NCBI RefSeq assembly: GCF_014648875.1
Contig: NZ_BMRY01000002.1
Coordinates: 248,001 to 312,000 of the forward strand
Source: Streptomyces parvus
GTDB taxonomy: Bacteria > Actinomycetota > Actinomycetes > Streptomycetales > Streptomycetaceae
Reading direction: 5' to 3'
Length of the DNA: 64,000 bases
The position numbers and the translations under genes are program-made. The notes under the pieces are model-generated. The model searched no databases. It had not been told where the DNA came from and saw only the letters and a program-made list of their open reading frames with translations. The first letter of the stretch is position 1. The number at the start of each line of letters is the position of its first letter. Positions 33,983 to 41,783 of this stretch are shown here, piece by piece.

Positions 33983-34136
33983 CTCTTCACCCGAACGGGT
34001 GCGTCCCGCTGGCTGCGCCCGGACGCCGCGAGGAACGTCGGAGCTGATCGGCCCGCACCACCGGGGCAGGTCAGGACAGCAGGCGTCCGGCATCCGATCC
34101 GGCTGAACCGGCGCCTGTCACGGCCAAGGAGTCCTC

Positions 34137-34601
34137 ATGTCGCAGTCCAGCACGCCCCCGCCCGCAGCCTCGCGCCCCGCCGACCCCCGTCCGGGCGGCG
34201 ACCCGGGCAGCCCGTGGGCGGCCGGGGGAACGGTGTTCGCCGGTGTCCTGCTCTTTGTGGACGGTGTCCTCGGAGTGCTGAAGGGCATCGCGGGGATCGC
34301 CTCGAACGACGTGTACACGCGGATCAACGACTACGTCTTCAAGTTCAGTGTCACCTCGTGGGGCTGGATCCACCTCATCCTCGGCGTGGTCCTCATCCTC
34401 GTGGGCTGGGGCATCCTCAAGGGCGCTGCGTGGGCCAGGGGCGCGGGCGTCGCCCTCGCCTCCCTGAACCTCATCGCCAACTTCATGTGGCTCCCGTACA
34501 CCCCGGTCTGGGCCATCGTCACCATCGCGATCGACGTCTTCGTCATCTGGGCCCTGTGCACCGACCGGTCGAGCGAGGACGACTGGGCGCGCAGCGGCTG
34601 A
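34137..34601 (+). CDS. DUF7144 family four-TM membrane protein
   Basis: A 154-residue protein. A Pro/Ala-rich cytoplasmic N-terminus (about 30 residues) precedes four membrane segments. Conserved stretches are FAGVLLFVDGVLGVLKGIAGI, SVTSWGWIHLILGVVLILVG and NFMWLPYTPVWAIVTIAIDV, which match the small membrane family now called DUF7144. Function unknown. ATG at 34137 with AAGGAG upstream. A perfect hairpin follows. Confidence 0.85.
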   Translation: MSQSSTPPPAASRPADPRPGGDPGSPWAAGGTVFAGVLLFVDGVLGVLKGIAGIASNDVYTRINDYVFKFSVTSWGWIHLILGVVLILVGWGILKGAAWARGAGVALASLNLIANFMWLPYTPVWAIVTIAIDVFVIWALCTDRSSEDDWARSG

Positions 34602-34634
34602 GCGACCGGCGCGCGCACCGAGCGCAGGCAGAGC

Positions 34635-34663
34635 GACACCCGGCCGCGGGGCGGCCGGGTGTC
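34635..34663 (+). terminator. Hairpin terminator after the DUF7144 gene
   Basis: GACACCCGGCCGC (34635-34647) and GCGGCCGGGTGTC (34651-34663) are perfect complements with a three-base loop. Confidence 0.75.
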
Positions 34664-34694
34664 CGTTGTCAGTGGGGCGGTCCACACTGGAGTC

Positions 34695-34919
34695 ATGTGC
34701 CGCAGCATCAAGACGCTCCGCCCGCCCGCCCTCCCCGAAGAGGCCACCGAGGAGGACATGAGGGCCGCCGCCCTTCAGTACGTACGCAAGGTCTCCGGGT
34801 TCCGCGCGCCCGCCGCACACAACCGGGAGGTGTTCGACCGTGCCGTCGACGAGATCACCGCAGCGACGATGAAGCTGCTCGACGGCCTGGAGATACGGGG
34901 CGCGTCGCGGGGCGCTTGA
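34695..34919 (+). CDS. DUF2277 family protein
   Basis: A 74-residue protein matching DUF2277: MCRSIKTLRPPALPEEATEE at the start, then AAALQYVRKVSGFRAPAAHN and FDRAVDEITAATMKLLDGLE. Function unknown; the family is small, helical and widespread in Actinobacteria and Chloroflexi. Its last 65 bp overlap the 3' end of the convergent DedA gene, an uncommon degree of antisense overlap. Confidence 0.85.
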   Translation: MCRSIKTLRPPALPEEATEEDMRAAALQYVRKVSGFRAPAAHNREVFDRAVDEITAATMKLLDGLEIRGASRGA

Positions 34920-35520
34920 CCAGGAACGCGGCCAGCGCGCCCGCCACGAACAGGGCCAGCACCGAGACCGCCGTGCCGAACCACGTCGACCCCAGCCACC
35001 GGCCGCCGAAGTAGCCGAGCCCCACGCTGTAACCGGCCCAGGCCAGGCCCGCCAGCGCGGACCAGGGGAGGAAGTCCCGCTTCCTGTGGTGGGCGGCGCC
35101 CGCGCCGAGGGAGACCACGGAGCGGCCCGCCGGGGCGAACCGGGCGATGATCACCAGCGCGCCGCCGCCGCGGCTCAGTGCCGCGCCGAGACGTTCCTGC
35201 GCGCTGGTCAGGCGCCGGGAGCGGGCGATGGCCCGGTGCAGCCGGTCGCCCCCGCGCCAGGCGAGCCGGTAGGCGACGAGGTCACCGAGCACCGACGCGG
35301 TGGCCGCGCACAGGATCAGGACGACGAGCGAAGGGACCTCTCCGCCGGTGCCCTCACCGGCGCCGTTCACGGTGGTGGAGCCCGCCGCCGCCGCAGTGGC
35401 GGCCGTGATGACGAGAACACCGCTGGGCAGGAGGGGCAGGAAGACGTCCAGGAGGACGGAGGCGGCGACCACCACGTAGATCCATGGGCTGCTGGTCAGC
35501 GCAGCCACACTCTCGAACAC
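34855..35520 (-). CDS. DedA family membrane protein
   Basis: A 221-residue membrane protein of the DedA/SNARE-associated family. Recognisable segments are LLDVFLPLLPSGVLVIT, GDLVAYRLAWRGG, ALVIIARFAPAGRSVVSLGAG (the conserved Arg-containing loop) and GLAWAGYSVGLGYFGG. Recent work assigns DedA relatives to undecaprenyl-phosphate or phospholipid flipping at the membrane. The last 20 or so residues (RPVSPGRRAASSSLR) are a basic tail and overlap the DUF2277 gene in antisense. Confidence 0.88.
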   Translation of the reverse strand: MFESVAALTSSPWIYVVVAASVLLDVFLPLLPSGVLVITAATAAAAGSTTVNGAGEGTGGEVPSLVVLILCAATASVLGDLVAYRLAWRGGDRLHRAIARSRRLTSAQERLGAALSRGGGALVIIARFAPAGRSVVSLGAGAAHHRKRDFLPWSALAGLAWAGYSVGLGYFGGRWLGSTWFGTAVSVLALFVAGALAAFLVKRPATRPVSPGRRAASSSLR

Positions 35521-35717
35521 CGTCTACGACCCCCCGATCGTGTCGACGCCGCGACGGTCGCAGGGGAGCGGCAGGGCGGCAGGTTCAGCTGTACAGCGTA
35601 CGCGTGGGGCTTCTCCCGAGATCGCCCAGGGCGGGTGATGTTGTGCAGGTCACGTACTCCTGGCGGCCATGTGCCCGTTAGGCGGGGAGAACGACCGGCA
35701 CGAGCGAGGAGCAGCGC

Positions 35718-36518
35718 ATGACGGCATGGATGGTACGGACGGGACACGGTCCGGCGCACCCGATTTCGGGAGGGCGGCCGACGGCGGGACCCGAGGGCGT
35801 TACGAGGTCGCGAGGCCGGGGGACCTCGCGGGTCTCCGGCGCGCTGGCGGGAGCAGCGGCGCTGCTGACGCTGGCGTACGGAGCGGGCGTCGGCGTCGCC
35901 GCCCAGGAGCCGGCCCCCGCCGCCCCCGGTGGCCATGGCGCCCACGATTCCCACGGCGGTCACGGCGGTCACGGCAGTCACGGCAGTCACGGGGCGCACG
36001 GGGCGCACGGGGCTTCTGCGGCAGACCCGAGCCGCGCCGATGACGTCGCCGGCGCGGGCGGCAGCTCGTGGATGCGGGCCGCTGGGGTGTTCTCGCCGCC
36101 CGGTTCGTTCGTTCCGTCCGACGCGTTGACGTACGACACCCGGCTGGTTCCGGCGGGCGCGCGGATCGAGGTCACCGAGTTCACGGATCCGTCCGGCACC
36201 CGGGTGGGGACCCGGCTGCGAGGGCTTACGCCCGGCCGGGCGTACGGGATGCACGTGCACACTTCGCCCTGCGGCGCCGACCCGGCCGCCGCGGGGCCGC
36301 ACTACCAGCACCGCCCGTCCGCGACCGCGGACCCGGTCAACGAGGTGTGGCTGGACTTCCGGACGGACGAGGACGGCGACGGGCGCGCGGAGGCCGTCCA
36401 GGACTGGAACTTCCGGGAGGGCGGGGCGCGGTCGGTGATCATCCACGACCGGCAGGGCGGCGCGGGGGAGCGGGCAGCCTGCTTCACGGTGCCGTTCGGG
36501 CCCGACGACCGGGCCTGA
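35718..36518 (+). CDS. Exported Cu/Zn superoxide dismutase-like protein with His-rich linker
   Basis: A 266-residue exported protein. A hydrophobic signal/anchor (residues about 40-62) is followed by a linker of HG(A/G/S) repeats with about ten His residues, a likely copper/zinc/nickel-binding segment. The remaining 150 residues match the SOD_Cu-like family: YGMHVHTSPCG, then GPHYQH, NEVWLDFRTDEDGDG, and SVIIHDRQGG. Several His positions fit the copper site (HVH, HYQH, IIHD), but the classical disulfide and electrostatic loops are not evident, so dismutase activity is uncertain. ATG at 35718 with GAGGAG six bases upstream. Ends at a strong hairpin shared with doxX. Confidence 0.82.
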   Translation: MTAWMVRTGHGPAHPISGGRPTAGPEGVTRSRGRGTSRVSGALAGAAALLTLAYGAGVGVAAQEPAPAAPGGHGAHDSHGGHGGHGSHGSHGAHGAHGASAADPSRADDVAGAGGSSWMRAAGVFSPPGSFVPSDALTYDTRLVPAGARIEVTEFTDPSGTRVGTRLRGLTPGRAYGMHVHTSPCGADPAAAGPHYQHRPSATADPVNEVWLDFRTDEDGDGRAEAVQDWNFREGGARSVIIHDRQGGAGERAACFTVPFGPDDRA

Positions 36519-36541
36519 CCGAGTATCACGGCCTACGGCGA

Positions 36542-36583
36542 GGCGCCCCGCTCCCTCCTTGAACTCAGGGGGAGCGGGGCGCC
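36542..36583. terminator. Bidirectional hairpin between the SOD-like gene and doxX-like gene
   Basis: GGCGCCCCGCTCCC (36542-36555) pairs perfectly with GGGAGCGGGGCGCC (36570-36583). Located between convergent genes. Confidence 0.8.
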
Positions 36584-36649
36584 GCCGTACGTTCCCGAGG
36601 CCACCGCGCGCCGGGTCGGCGCCGGAACGCGGGGGCCGGGGAGGGCCGG

Positions 36650-37099
36650 TCAGACCGACACGGCCGGGGCCTTGTCCCGTCGCGTCGCGTCCTCGGCGGT
36701 GGCCGCCGTGTTCCGCGAACCGAAGAAGCGGTCCAGGGCGACGGCTCCCGGACCGGTGAAGACCAGCAGCAGGAACGCCCAGCAGAACATCGCCGACGGC
36801 TCGCCGCCGTTCTGGAGCGGCAGGAACGCTTCCGGCTGGTGCACCTTGAAGTAGGCGTAGGCCATCGAGCCCGAGGCGAGGAACGCGGCGGCACGGGTAC
36901 CGAGACCGAGGGCGACGAGCGACCCGCAGACCAGCTGGATCAGAGCGGCGTACCAGCCGGGCCAGGCGCCGGTCTCCGCCTGGTTGCCGCCGAGGATCCC
37001 GAAGAGGGAGGCGGCGCCGTGGAAGGCGAAGAGCAGGCCGACGACGAAGCGGAAGAGGCTGAGCACATAGGGCTGCGCCTGGTTCAAGCGGATGAGCAT
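36650..37099 (-). CDS. DoxX family membrane protein
   Basis: A 149-residue protein with four hydrophobic segments: VLSLFRFVVGLLFAFHGAAS, LIQLVCGSLVALGLGTRAAA, GSMAYAYFKVHQPEAFLPLQ and FCWAFLLLVFTGPGAVALDR. These match DoxX/SURF4-like proteins; actinobacterial relatives join membrane oxidoreductase complexes linked to thiol and oxidative stress. The ATG at 37099 fits the family start. The upstream promoter contains an iron-box-like dyad, suggesting DmdR/IdeR control. Confidence 0.88.
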   Translation of the reverse strand: MLIRLNQAQPYVLSLFRFVVGLLFAFHGAASLFGILGGNQAETGAWPGWYAALIQLVCGSLVALGLGTRAAAFLASGSMAYAYFKVHQPEAFLPLQNGGEPSAMFCWAFLLLVFTGPGAVALDRFFGSRNTAATAEDATRRDKAPAVSV

Positions 37100-37149
37100 G
37101 GGGGGTGGGCTCCTTCGGTCGGGGTGGGGACGTGAACCGACTGGGCGCA

Positions 37150-37181
37150 TCAGGTTAGGGAAACCTCACCAGTGCTTGCAA
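37150..37181 (-). promoter_or_regulatory. doxX-like gene promoter with iron-box-like dyad
   Basis: On the minus strand TTGCAA (37181-37176) and TAACCT (37157-37152) are 18 bp apart. The -10 overlaps a 19-bp element at 37150-37168 that matches 15 of 19 positions of the actinobacterial DtxR/IdeR/DmdR1 iron box (dyad AGGTTAG...ACCT). Binding there would block polymerase when iron is plentiful. Confidence 0.5.
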
Positions 37182-37213
37182 CTTCAACATTCTGTCGGAT
37201 GGCTGAAAATCGT

Positions 37214-38968
37214 CTAACCCTCAGGGGTGAGTGAACGCTCAAGAACCGCTTCGAGCTGGGCCCCCTGCTTCCCTGCTGTGGCCTGCACCAATGTCAGCGC
37301 AGACTTCCGGCCAAGGAATGTGAGCGTCATGAGCTGGTTACCGAACCAGGGGCCGCCCGCCCTGTCCCAGGTGACCGGCGACAATCCCGTGCGGCCGTGG
37401 CGCGAAAGGAACCGGCCGATCCGCCGACCCGTCCGGCTCCAGCCGAAGCGGAATCCCGCCTGGATCCACCGGGGAACCGAGTTGTGCACGGGAGAGCAGG
37501 TCAGCTGGAGGACGCGGGACACCGGGGCCCTTCCGGGGCCGGGGTCGGAGGTGGTACCGGAATCGCGTCCGTCACCGGGCGGGGTGTCCGGCCATCGGGG
37601 CTCGGTGATGTAGGCATGGTGCACATCGCCCGAGAGGACACATACCGTCGCCGGGGCGTCCGGACCGCTCGCGGCCTCCCGCAGCAACTCTGTGAACCGG
37701 TCGAACGATTCCGGGAAGGCGGCCCAATGCTCCAGGTCACCGGCGCGGCGCACCTTCTCGCCGAAGCGGGCCCAGCGGTCCCCGCGTACGCCGGCGCACA
37801 GCGAGGCGTTCCAGCGCTCCGCGTCGTGGACGAGCGGGGGCAACAGCCACGGCAGGGAACTGCCGATGAGCAGATGGTCATACGAAGCGGGGTCGTCCAG
37901 GACCGCTTCCCGCAGCCAGTCGGCCTCCTCGGGGTCGAGCATCGCCCGCCGGTCCTCGGCCAGGACGCGGGCCGCGCGGGTGTCGACCATCACCAGCCGT
38001 ACTCGGCCGAAAACACGCCGGTAGCTCCACCGGGTACGGGCGGGATCCGCGTCGGTCTCGGCGGCGAAGCGGCGCAGCGCCTCCGTGCCGTCGGGCGAGG
38101 CCCTGACCGCCGCGTACACGGGGTCGGCGGCCAGCTCGGCGGGGGAGAGGTTGCCCAGGTGCTGGTGGACCCAGTACGACATCAGCCCGCTGACGATCCG
38201 TTCGTGCCACCAGGGCGTGGCGCGGATGTCCCGCTGCCAGGCGGCGCTGGTGTTCCAGTCGTCGATCACGTCGTGGTCGTCGAAGATCATGCAGCTGGGA
38301 ACCGTGGAGAGCAGCCAGCGGACCTCCGGATCGCGCCACGATTCGTCGTAGAGGTAGGTGTACTCCTCGTAGTCCGCGATCTCCGCGCCGGGCGGCTCCT
38401 TCAGGTCCCGGCGGGCGGCGAGCCTGCGGCGGGTCGCGGCGGAGGTCTCGTCCGCGTACACCTGGTCGCCGAGGAGCAGCAGGACGTCGGGCCGCTCGGC
38501 CGCCGGATCCGCGGCGAGGTGGGTGGCCAGGGTGACCAGGGCGTCCGGCCCCACGGGATCGTGCCCGCCGTCCGGGGCGGCCGCCCAGCGGCACGACCCG
38601 AACGAGATCCGCACGCCGTCCGACGCCGCCCCGGCGCTCTCCGCCGCGCCCTTCCCCGGACCTGCCGGTGTCGCCACCGGCGGCGTGGTGATGGTGCTCG
38701 GCGGGAGGCGGGTGTCCTCGGGCGGCCAGACGCGCCGGGAGCCGATCAGTACCTCGTACGCCGTGGTCGAGCCGGGCGTCAGCCCCTCCACCACGACCAG
38801 GGCGTAGTGGTGCCCGGCCACCGAGAAGGTGGGCGACGTCCCCGAGGCGCCGTCCGCGCACCGCACTTCCACGGTGCACGGACGGCTCGCCTCGACCCAG
38901 ACGGTCGCGGTGGACCCGGACTCCCAGTCGACGTACCGCAGCAGTGGCCCCAGGCGCAGCCCGGCCAT
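37214..38968 (-). CDS. PhoD-like alkaline phosphatase family protein
   Basis: A 584-residue metallophosphatase. An N-terminal fibronectin-like domain (about 1-95) precedes the PhoD catalytic domain, whose motifs are SFGSCRWAA, LLLLGDQVYADE, CMIFDDHDVIDDW, and VLSGDVHHAYI. These supply Asp, His and Asn ligands for the metals of calcineurin-like PhoD enzymes. There is no twin-arginine signal, unlike secreted PhoD, so it may act in the cytoplasm. ATG at 38968. It lies on the same strand just upstream of the doxX-like gene, which has its own promoter in between. Confidence 0.92.
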   Translation of the reverse strand: MAGLRLGPLLRYVDWESGSTATVWVEASRPCTVEVRCADGASGTSPTFSVAGHHYALVVVEGLTPGSTTAYEVLIGSRRVWPPEDTRLPPSTITTPPVATPAGPGKGAAESAGAASDGVRISFGSCRWAAAPDGGHDPVGPDALVTLATHLAADPAAERPDVLLLLGDQVYADETSAATRRRLAARRDLKEPPGAEIADYEEYTYLYDESWRDPEVRWLLSTVPSCMIFDDHDVIDDWNTSAAWQRDIRATPWWHERIVSGLMSYWVHQHLGNLSPAELAADPVYAAVRASPDGTEALRRFAAETDADPARTRWSYRRVFGRVRLVMVDTRAARVLAEDRRAMLDPEEADWLREAVLDDPASYDHLLIGSSLPWLLPPLVHDAERWNASLCAGVRGDRWARFGEKVRRAGDLEHWAAFPESFDRFTELLREAASGPDAPATVCVLSGDVHHAYITEPRWPDTPPGDGRDSGTTSDPGPGRAPVSRVLQLTCSPVHNSVPRWIQAGFRFGWSRTGRRIGRFLSRHGRTGLSPVTWDRAGGPWFGNQLMTLTFLGRKSALTLVQATAGKQGAQLEAVLERSLTPEG

Positions 38969-39072
38969 GTGTGCCTCCTCGCGACGCCGGAACGGATCGG
39001 CTCCGTAACGTACAGAACGCGGAGGGGCCGCGCACGGGTCCCGGCGGGAGCGTCAGGGGGCCCGCGACGGAA

Positions 39073-39717
39073 TCAGCAGCCGTTCAGGGCCGACTGCAGC
39101 GCGCTCTTCTCGGCGGAGTCGACGCTCAGGTTGTACTGCTTCTTGACGTGGACCCACGCGCGGACGTAGGTGCACTTGTACGAGGAGCTCGGCGGCATCC
39201 ACTCGGCCGGGTCCTTGTCGCCCTTGGACTGGTTCACGTTGTCGGTGACCGCGATGAGCTGGGGGCGGGTGAGGTCGTTGGCGAACGACTGGCGCTGGGC
39301 GGTGGTCCAGCTGCTCGCGCCGGAGCGCCAGGCCTCGGCCAGCGGGACCATGTGGTCGATGTCCACGTCGGACGCGGCGCTCCAGGTGGCGCCGTCGTAG
39401 GGCGAGTACCAGCTGCCGCTGACCGCGGCGCAGGAGGAGTCCTGCTGGACGTTCGTTCCGTCGCGCTTGAGGACGACCTCGCGGGTGTTGCAGGCTCCCG
39501 ACTGGGTGATCCAGTGCGGGAACTTGTCGCGGCTGTAGCCGCTGGACGAGCCCTCCGCGCCGACGGTGAGCTGGCTGAGGTAGGTCCGCGCGGTCGCCGC
39601 GCTGACCGGGGTGGGCATGGCGGCCTGTGCGCTGGGCGCGCTGAACAGGGCGGACGTGGCGGCGAGCGCTGCGGTTGCGGCGACGACGGAGAGGCGACGC
39701 GCGTAGACACCGGACAT
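39073..39717 (-). CDS. Secreted HNH nuclease (DUF1524-type)
   Basis: A 214-residue exported protein. Signal peptide VVAATAALAATSALFSAPSAQAA is truncated here as a family-typical Ala-rich leader with AxA cleavage. The nuclease core shows the DUF1524/HNH signature DVDIDHMVPLAEAW and the later NQSKGDKDPAEWMPP; four Cys (CNTRE, SSCAAV, KCTYV, final NGC) could form two disulfides. Likely an extracellular DNase for nutrient release or competition. ATG at 39717 with AAGGGAG upstream; a longer in-frame start lacks an RBS. Confidence 0.9.
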   Translation of the reverse strand: MSGVYARRLSVVAATAALAATSALFSAPSAQAAMPTPVSAATARTYLSQLTVGAEGSSSGYSRDKFPHWITQSGACNTREVVLKRDGTNVQQDSSCAAVSGSWYSPYDGATWSAASDVDIDHMVPLAEAWRSGASSWTTAQRQSFANDLTRPQLIAVTDNVNQSKGDKDPAEWMPPSSSYKCTYVRAWVHVKKQYNLSVDSAEKSALQSALNGC

Positions 39718-39999
39718 GCTAACTCCCTTGATGTGGGGGGTGCGTGGGTGGGCGACGATCGGGCTTCGGCGGATCCCGGCCATCGTGGCGACGCCAGGTT
39801 TCTGAGGGGTGGGCGTCAGGTAACAGAGTGGCGACATGTGCACGTCACATCAAGGGGTGTGCAAGGGGAGTGACGGATCGCGGGGGCGCGCCGGTCCGTC
39901 ACGGGAGGTTTGTCCGACGGGTGTTGGGCGCCCCGGAGGAGGGGTGGGGGCGCTCGGGCTTCCGGGCGCGCCCCCTGGATGGCCTGCGGCAGCGGGGAG

Positions 40000-40033
40000 T
40001 TCGACGGGAGAGGTGCGGCTCTATCGTTGCCGC
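40000..40033 (+). promoter_or_regulatory. Leaderless promoter of the FetB-like gene
   Basis: TTCGAC (40000-40005) and TATCGT (40022-40027) are 16 bp apart; the start point predicted about seven bases after the -10 coincides with the GTG at 40034. No Shine-Dalgarno is visible. Confidence 0.45.
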
Positions 40034-40768
40034 GTGCTGCTTCCGGTCTCCGTCACCCTCGGCATCGTCCTCGCCGTCCTGCTGGTCCTCGCCGCCGCCG
40101 TGGCCGCGTGGGCCTCGCTGGGCCGGTCGCGCGAGATTCTCGTCGCCGGGGTCCGAGCGGCGGCCCAACTCGCCGCCGTCTCCCTGCTCATCGGCTGGGT
40201 CGTGCGCTCGGTGGCCCCGCTTCTCGGGTTCGTGGCGCTGATGTTCGCCGTGGCCGTATGGACCGCCGGTCGCCGCATCACCGGCAACCGCACCTGGCGC
40301 TGGGCGGCCGTGCCGATCGGAGCGGGTGTCCTGCCCGTCGTCGGGACGCTGCTGCTCACGGGGCTCGTGCCGGTCCGGGGCGTGGCGCTCATCCCGGTGG
40401 CGGGCATCCTCATCGGCGGGGCGCTCACCGCGACCGTCCTCGGCGGGCGGCGCGCCCTCGACGAACTCGCCGCCCGCCGCGGGGAGGTGGAGGCGGGCAT
40501 GGCTCTCGGGCTGCCCGACCGGGACGCCCGGCTGGAGATCGTCCGGCCGGCGGCTTCGGACGCGTTGCTGCCCGGGCTCGATCAGGCCCGGACGGTCGGG
40601 CTCGTCACGCTGCCGGGGGCGTTCGTGGGCATGCTGCTGGGCGGCGCCTCACCGGTGGAGGCGGGCGCCGTGCAGCTGTTCGTCCTGGTGGCGCTGATGG
40701 CGGTCCAGGTGGTGGCCGTCGCGACGGTCCTGGAACTGGTCGCGCGCGGGCTGCTGTACCGGGACTGA
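40034..40768 (+). CDS. FetB-like ABC transporter permease (UPF0014)
   Basis: A 244-residue membrane protein with about six to seven hydrophobic segments, matching the FetB/YbbM family: RSREILVAGVRAAAQLAAVS, the Arg-rich loop AVWTAGRRITGNR, and VTLPGAFVGMLLGGASPVEA (the highly conserved TLPGxxxGxxLxGxxP block). FetAB exports iron in E. coli. The usual ATPase partner (FetA) is not next to it, so it either uses an ATPase encoded elsewhere or has another role. GTG start at 40034 fits a leaderless transcript; in-frame starts further up lack both RBS and hydrophobic continuity. Confidence 0.87.
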   Translation: MLLPVSVTLGIVLAVLLVLAAAVAAWASLGRSREILVAGVRAAAQLAAVSLLIGWVVRSVAPLLGFVALMFAVAVWTAGRRITGNRTWRWAAVPIGAGVLPVVGTLLLTGLVPVRGVALIPVAGILIGGALTATVLGGRRALDELAARRGEVEAGMALGLPDRDARLEIVRPAASDALLPGLDQARTVGLVTLPGAFVGMLLGGASPVEAGAVQLFVLVALMAVQVVAVATVLELVARGLLYRD

Positions 40769-40769
40769 G

Positions 40770-40860
40770 ACCCGGGGTCCGGGGAGGCCCGGGGTCCGGG
40801 GAGGCCCGGGGGTCCGGGGAGGCCCGGGGGTCCGGGAGGCCCGGGGGCCCGGGGGTCCGG
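40770..40860. repeat. 17-18 bp pure-GC-type minisatellite
   Basis: About five tandem copies of CCCGGGG(G)TCCGGGGAGG, directly after the fetB-like stop. Every unit contains two G-runs of four or five, so the plus strand could fold as stacked G-quadruplexes. Between convergent genes. Confidence 0.75.
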
Positions 40861-40878
40861 TGCGGGGAACTCCGGCGG

Positions 40879-40900
40879 CGGACCGGGGATCCCCGGTCCG
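40879..40900. terminator. 22-bp perfect palindrome between convergent genes
   Basis: CGGACCGGGGA followed by its exact complement, centre at 40889/40890. Seven bases before the stop of the HAD gene. It may act as a bidirectional terminator with the G-rich repeats. Confidence 0.5.
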
Positions 40901-40906
40901 CGTCTC

Positions 40907-41569
40907 TCAGGCCTCGTCGATGTGCAGGCGGATCGAGCCGTCCCCGGCCGCCTCCACCCGCACCTGCGCCAGGTCCGCCACATGGGCGTCCGGCGCGAGG
41001 GCCGCGGCGCGCGGGCCGACGCCCACGACGCGCATCCCCGCCGCCCGGCCCGCCGCGACGCCCGCCTCGGAGTCCTCGAACACGATGCAGTCCGCCGCGT
41101 CGAAGCCCAGCTCCGCCGCGCCCTTGAGGAAGCCCTCGGGGTCCGGCTTGCTGGCGCCGACCTGCTCGGCGGTGACGCGGACGGCGGGCATCGGCAGTGC
41201 GGCCGCACCCATCCGGGCCGTCGCGAGCGCGCTGTCGGCGGAGGTGACCAGGGCGTGCGGCAGCTCGGCGATCGCGGCCATGAACGCGGGCGCCCCGCCG
41301 ATCGGCACGACGCCCTCGACGTCGGCGGTCTCCTCGGCGAGCATCACCCGGTTGTCCGCGTAGTTCTCCTCCATCGGGCGGTCCGGGAGCAGGACGGCCA
41401 TCGTGGCGTACCCCTGGCGGCCGTGCACCACCTTGAGTGCGGCCTCGGGGTCCAGCCCGTGCTCCACCGCCCAGCGCCGCCAGCAGCGCTCCACCACCGC
41501 GTCGGAGTTCACGAGGGTGCCGTCCATGTCCAGGAGGAGGGCGCGTGCGGTGAGGACGGTGGCCGGCAT
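40907..41569 (-). CDS. HAD family hydrolase (sugar-phosphatase/beta-PGM-like)
   Basis: A 220-residue subclass IA HAD phosphatase. Motifs: LLLDMDGTLVNSD (nucleophile Asp), ALVTSADSA, SKPDPEGFLKGAAELG (Lys) and CIVFEDSEAGVAAGRAAG (acidic pair). It resembles sugar-phosphatases and glycerol-3-phosphate phosphatases. The region upstream is A/T-rich and contains TTTGT and ACAAA half-sites, suggesting control by a carbon-responsive regulator (weak). Confidence 0.9.
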   Translation of the reverse strand: MPATVLTARALLLDMDGTLVNSDAVVERCWRRWAVEHGLDPEAALKVVHGRQGYATMAVLLPDRPMEENYADNRVMLAEETADVEGVVPIGGAPAFMAAIAELPHALVTSADSALATARMGAAALPMPAVRVTAEQVGASKPDPEGFLKGAAELGFDAADCIVFEDSEAGVAAGRAAGMRVVGVGPRAAALAPDAHVADLAQVRVEAAGDGSIRLHIDEA

Positions 41570-41677
41570 CGGCTGCTCCAGAAAAGCGGGGAGGTGTACG
41601 AACAGCCCGGGCGTGTGCCGCAGGGCGGTACCAGAGCAACCCCCGCCCGCCGGTCAGGGAGTGCGGGCGGGAGTTAC

Positions 41678-41698
41678 TTTGTTCCATCACGATACAAA
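41678..41698. promoter_or_regulatory. A/T-rich inverted half-sites upstream of the HAD gene
   Basis: TTTGT (41678-41682) and ACAAA (41694-41698) are inverted repeats 11 bp apart in an otherwise G/C-rich surrounding. About 110-130 bp upstream of the HAD start. Confidence 0.3.
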
Positions 41699-41783
41699 AA
41701 CTGGAGCCGGAACGCCAATCACCTCGTTCGCGGCTCTCCGCCCCCGCTCTCCGCCCCGCTCCTCGCCCGCCAGGCGTCCTGGC

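Noticed and set aside
37397..39169. 590-residue plus-strand frame over the PhoD gene
   Set aside because: Arg/Gly-rich antisense translation; PhoD metal motifs on the minus strand are unambiguous.
40770..40860. CRISPR-like array
   Set aside because: Repeats are contiguous, 17-18 bp and G/C only, without unique spacers. No CRISPR array or cas gene was seen anywhere.
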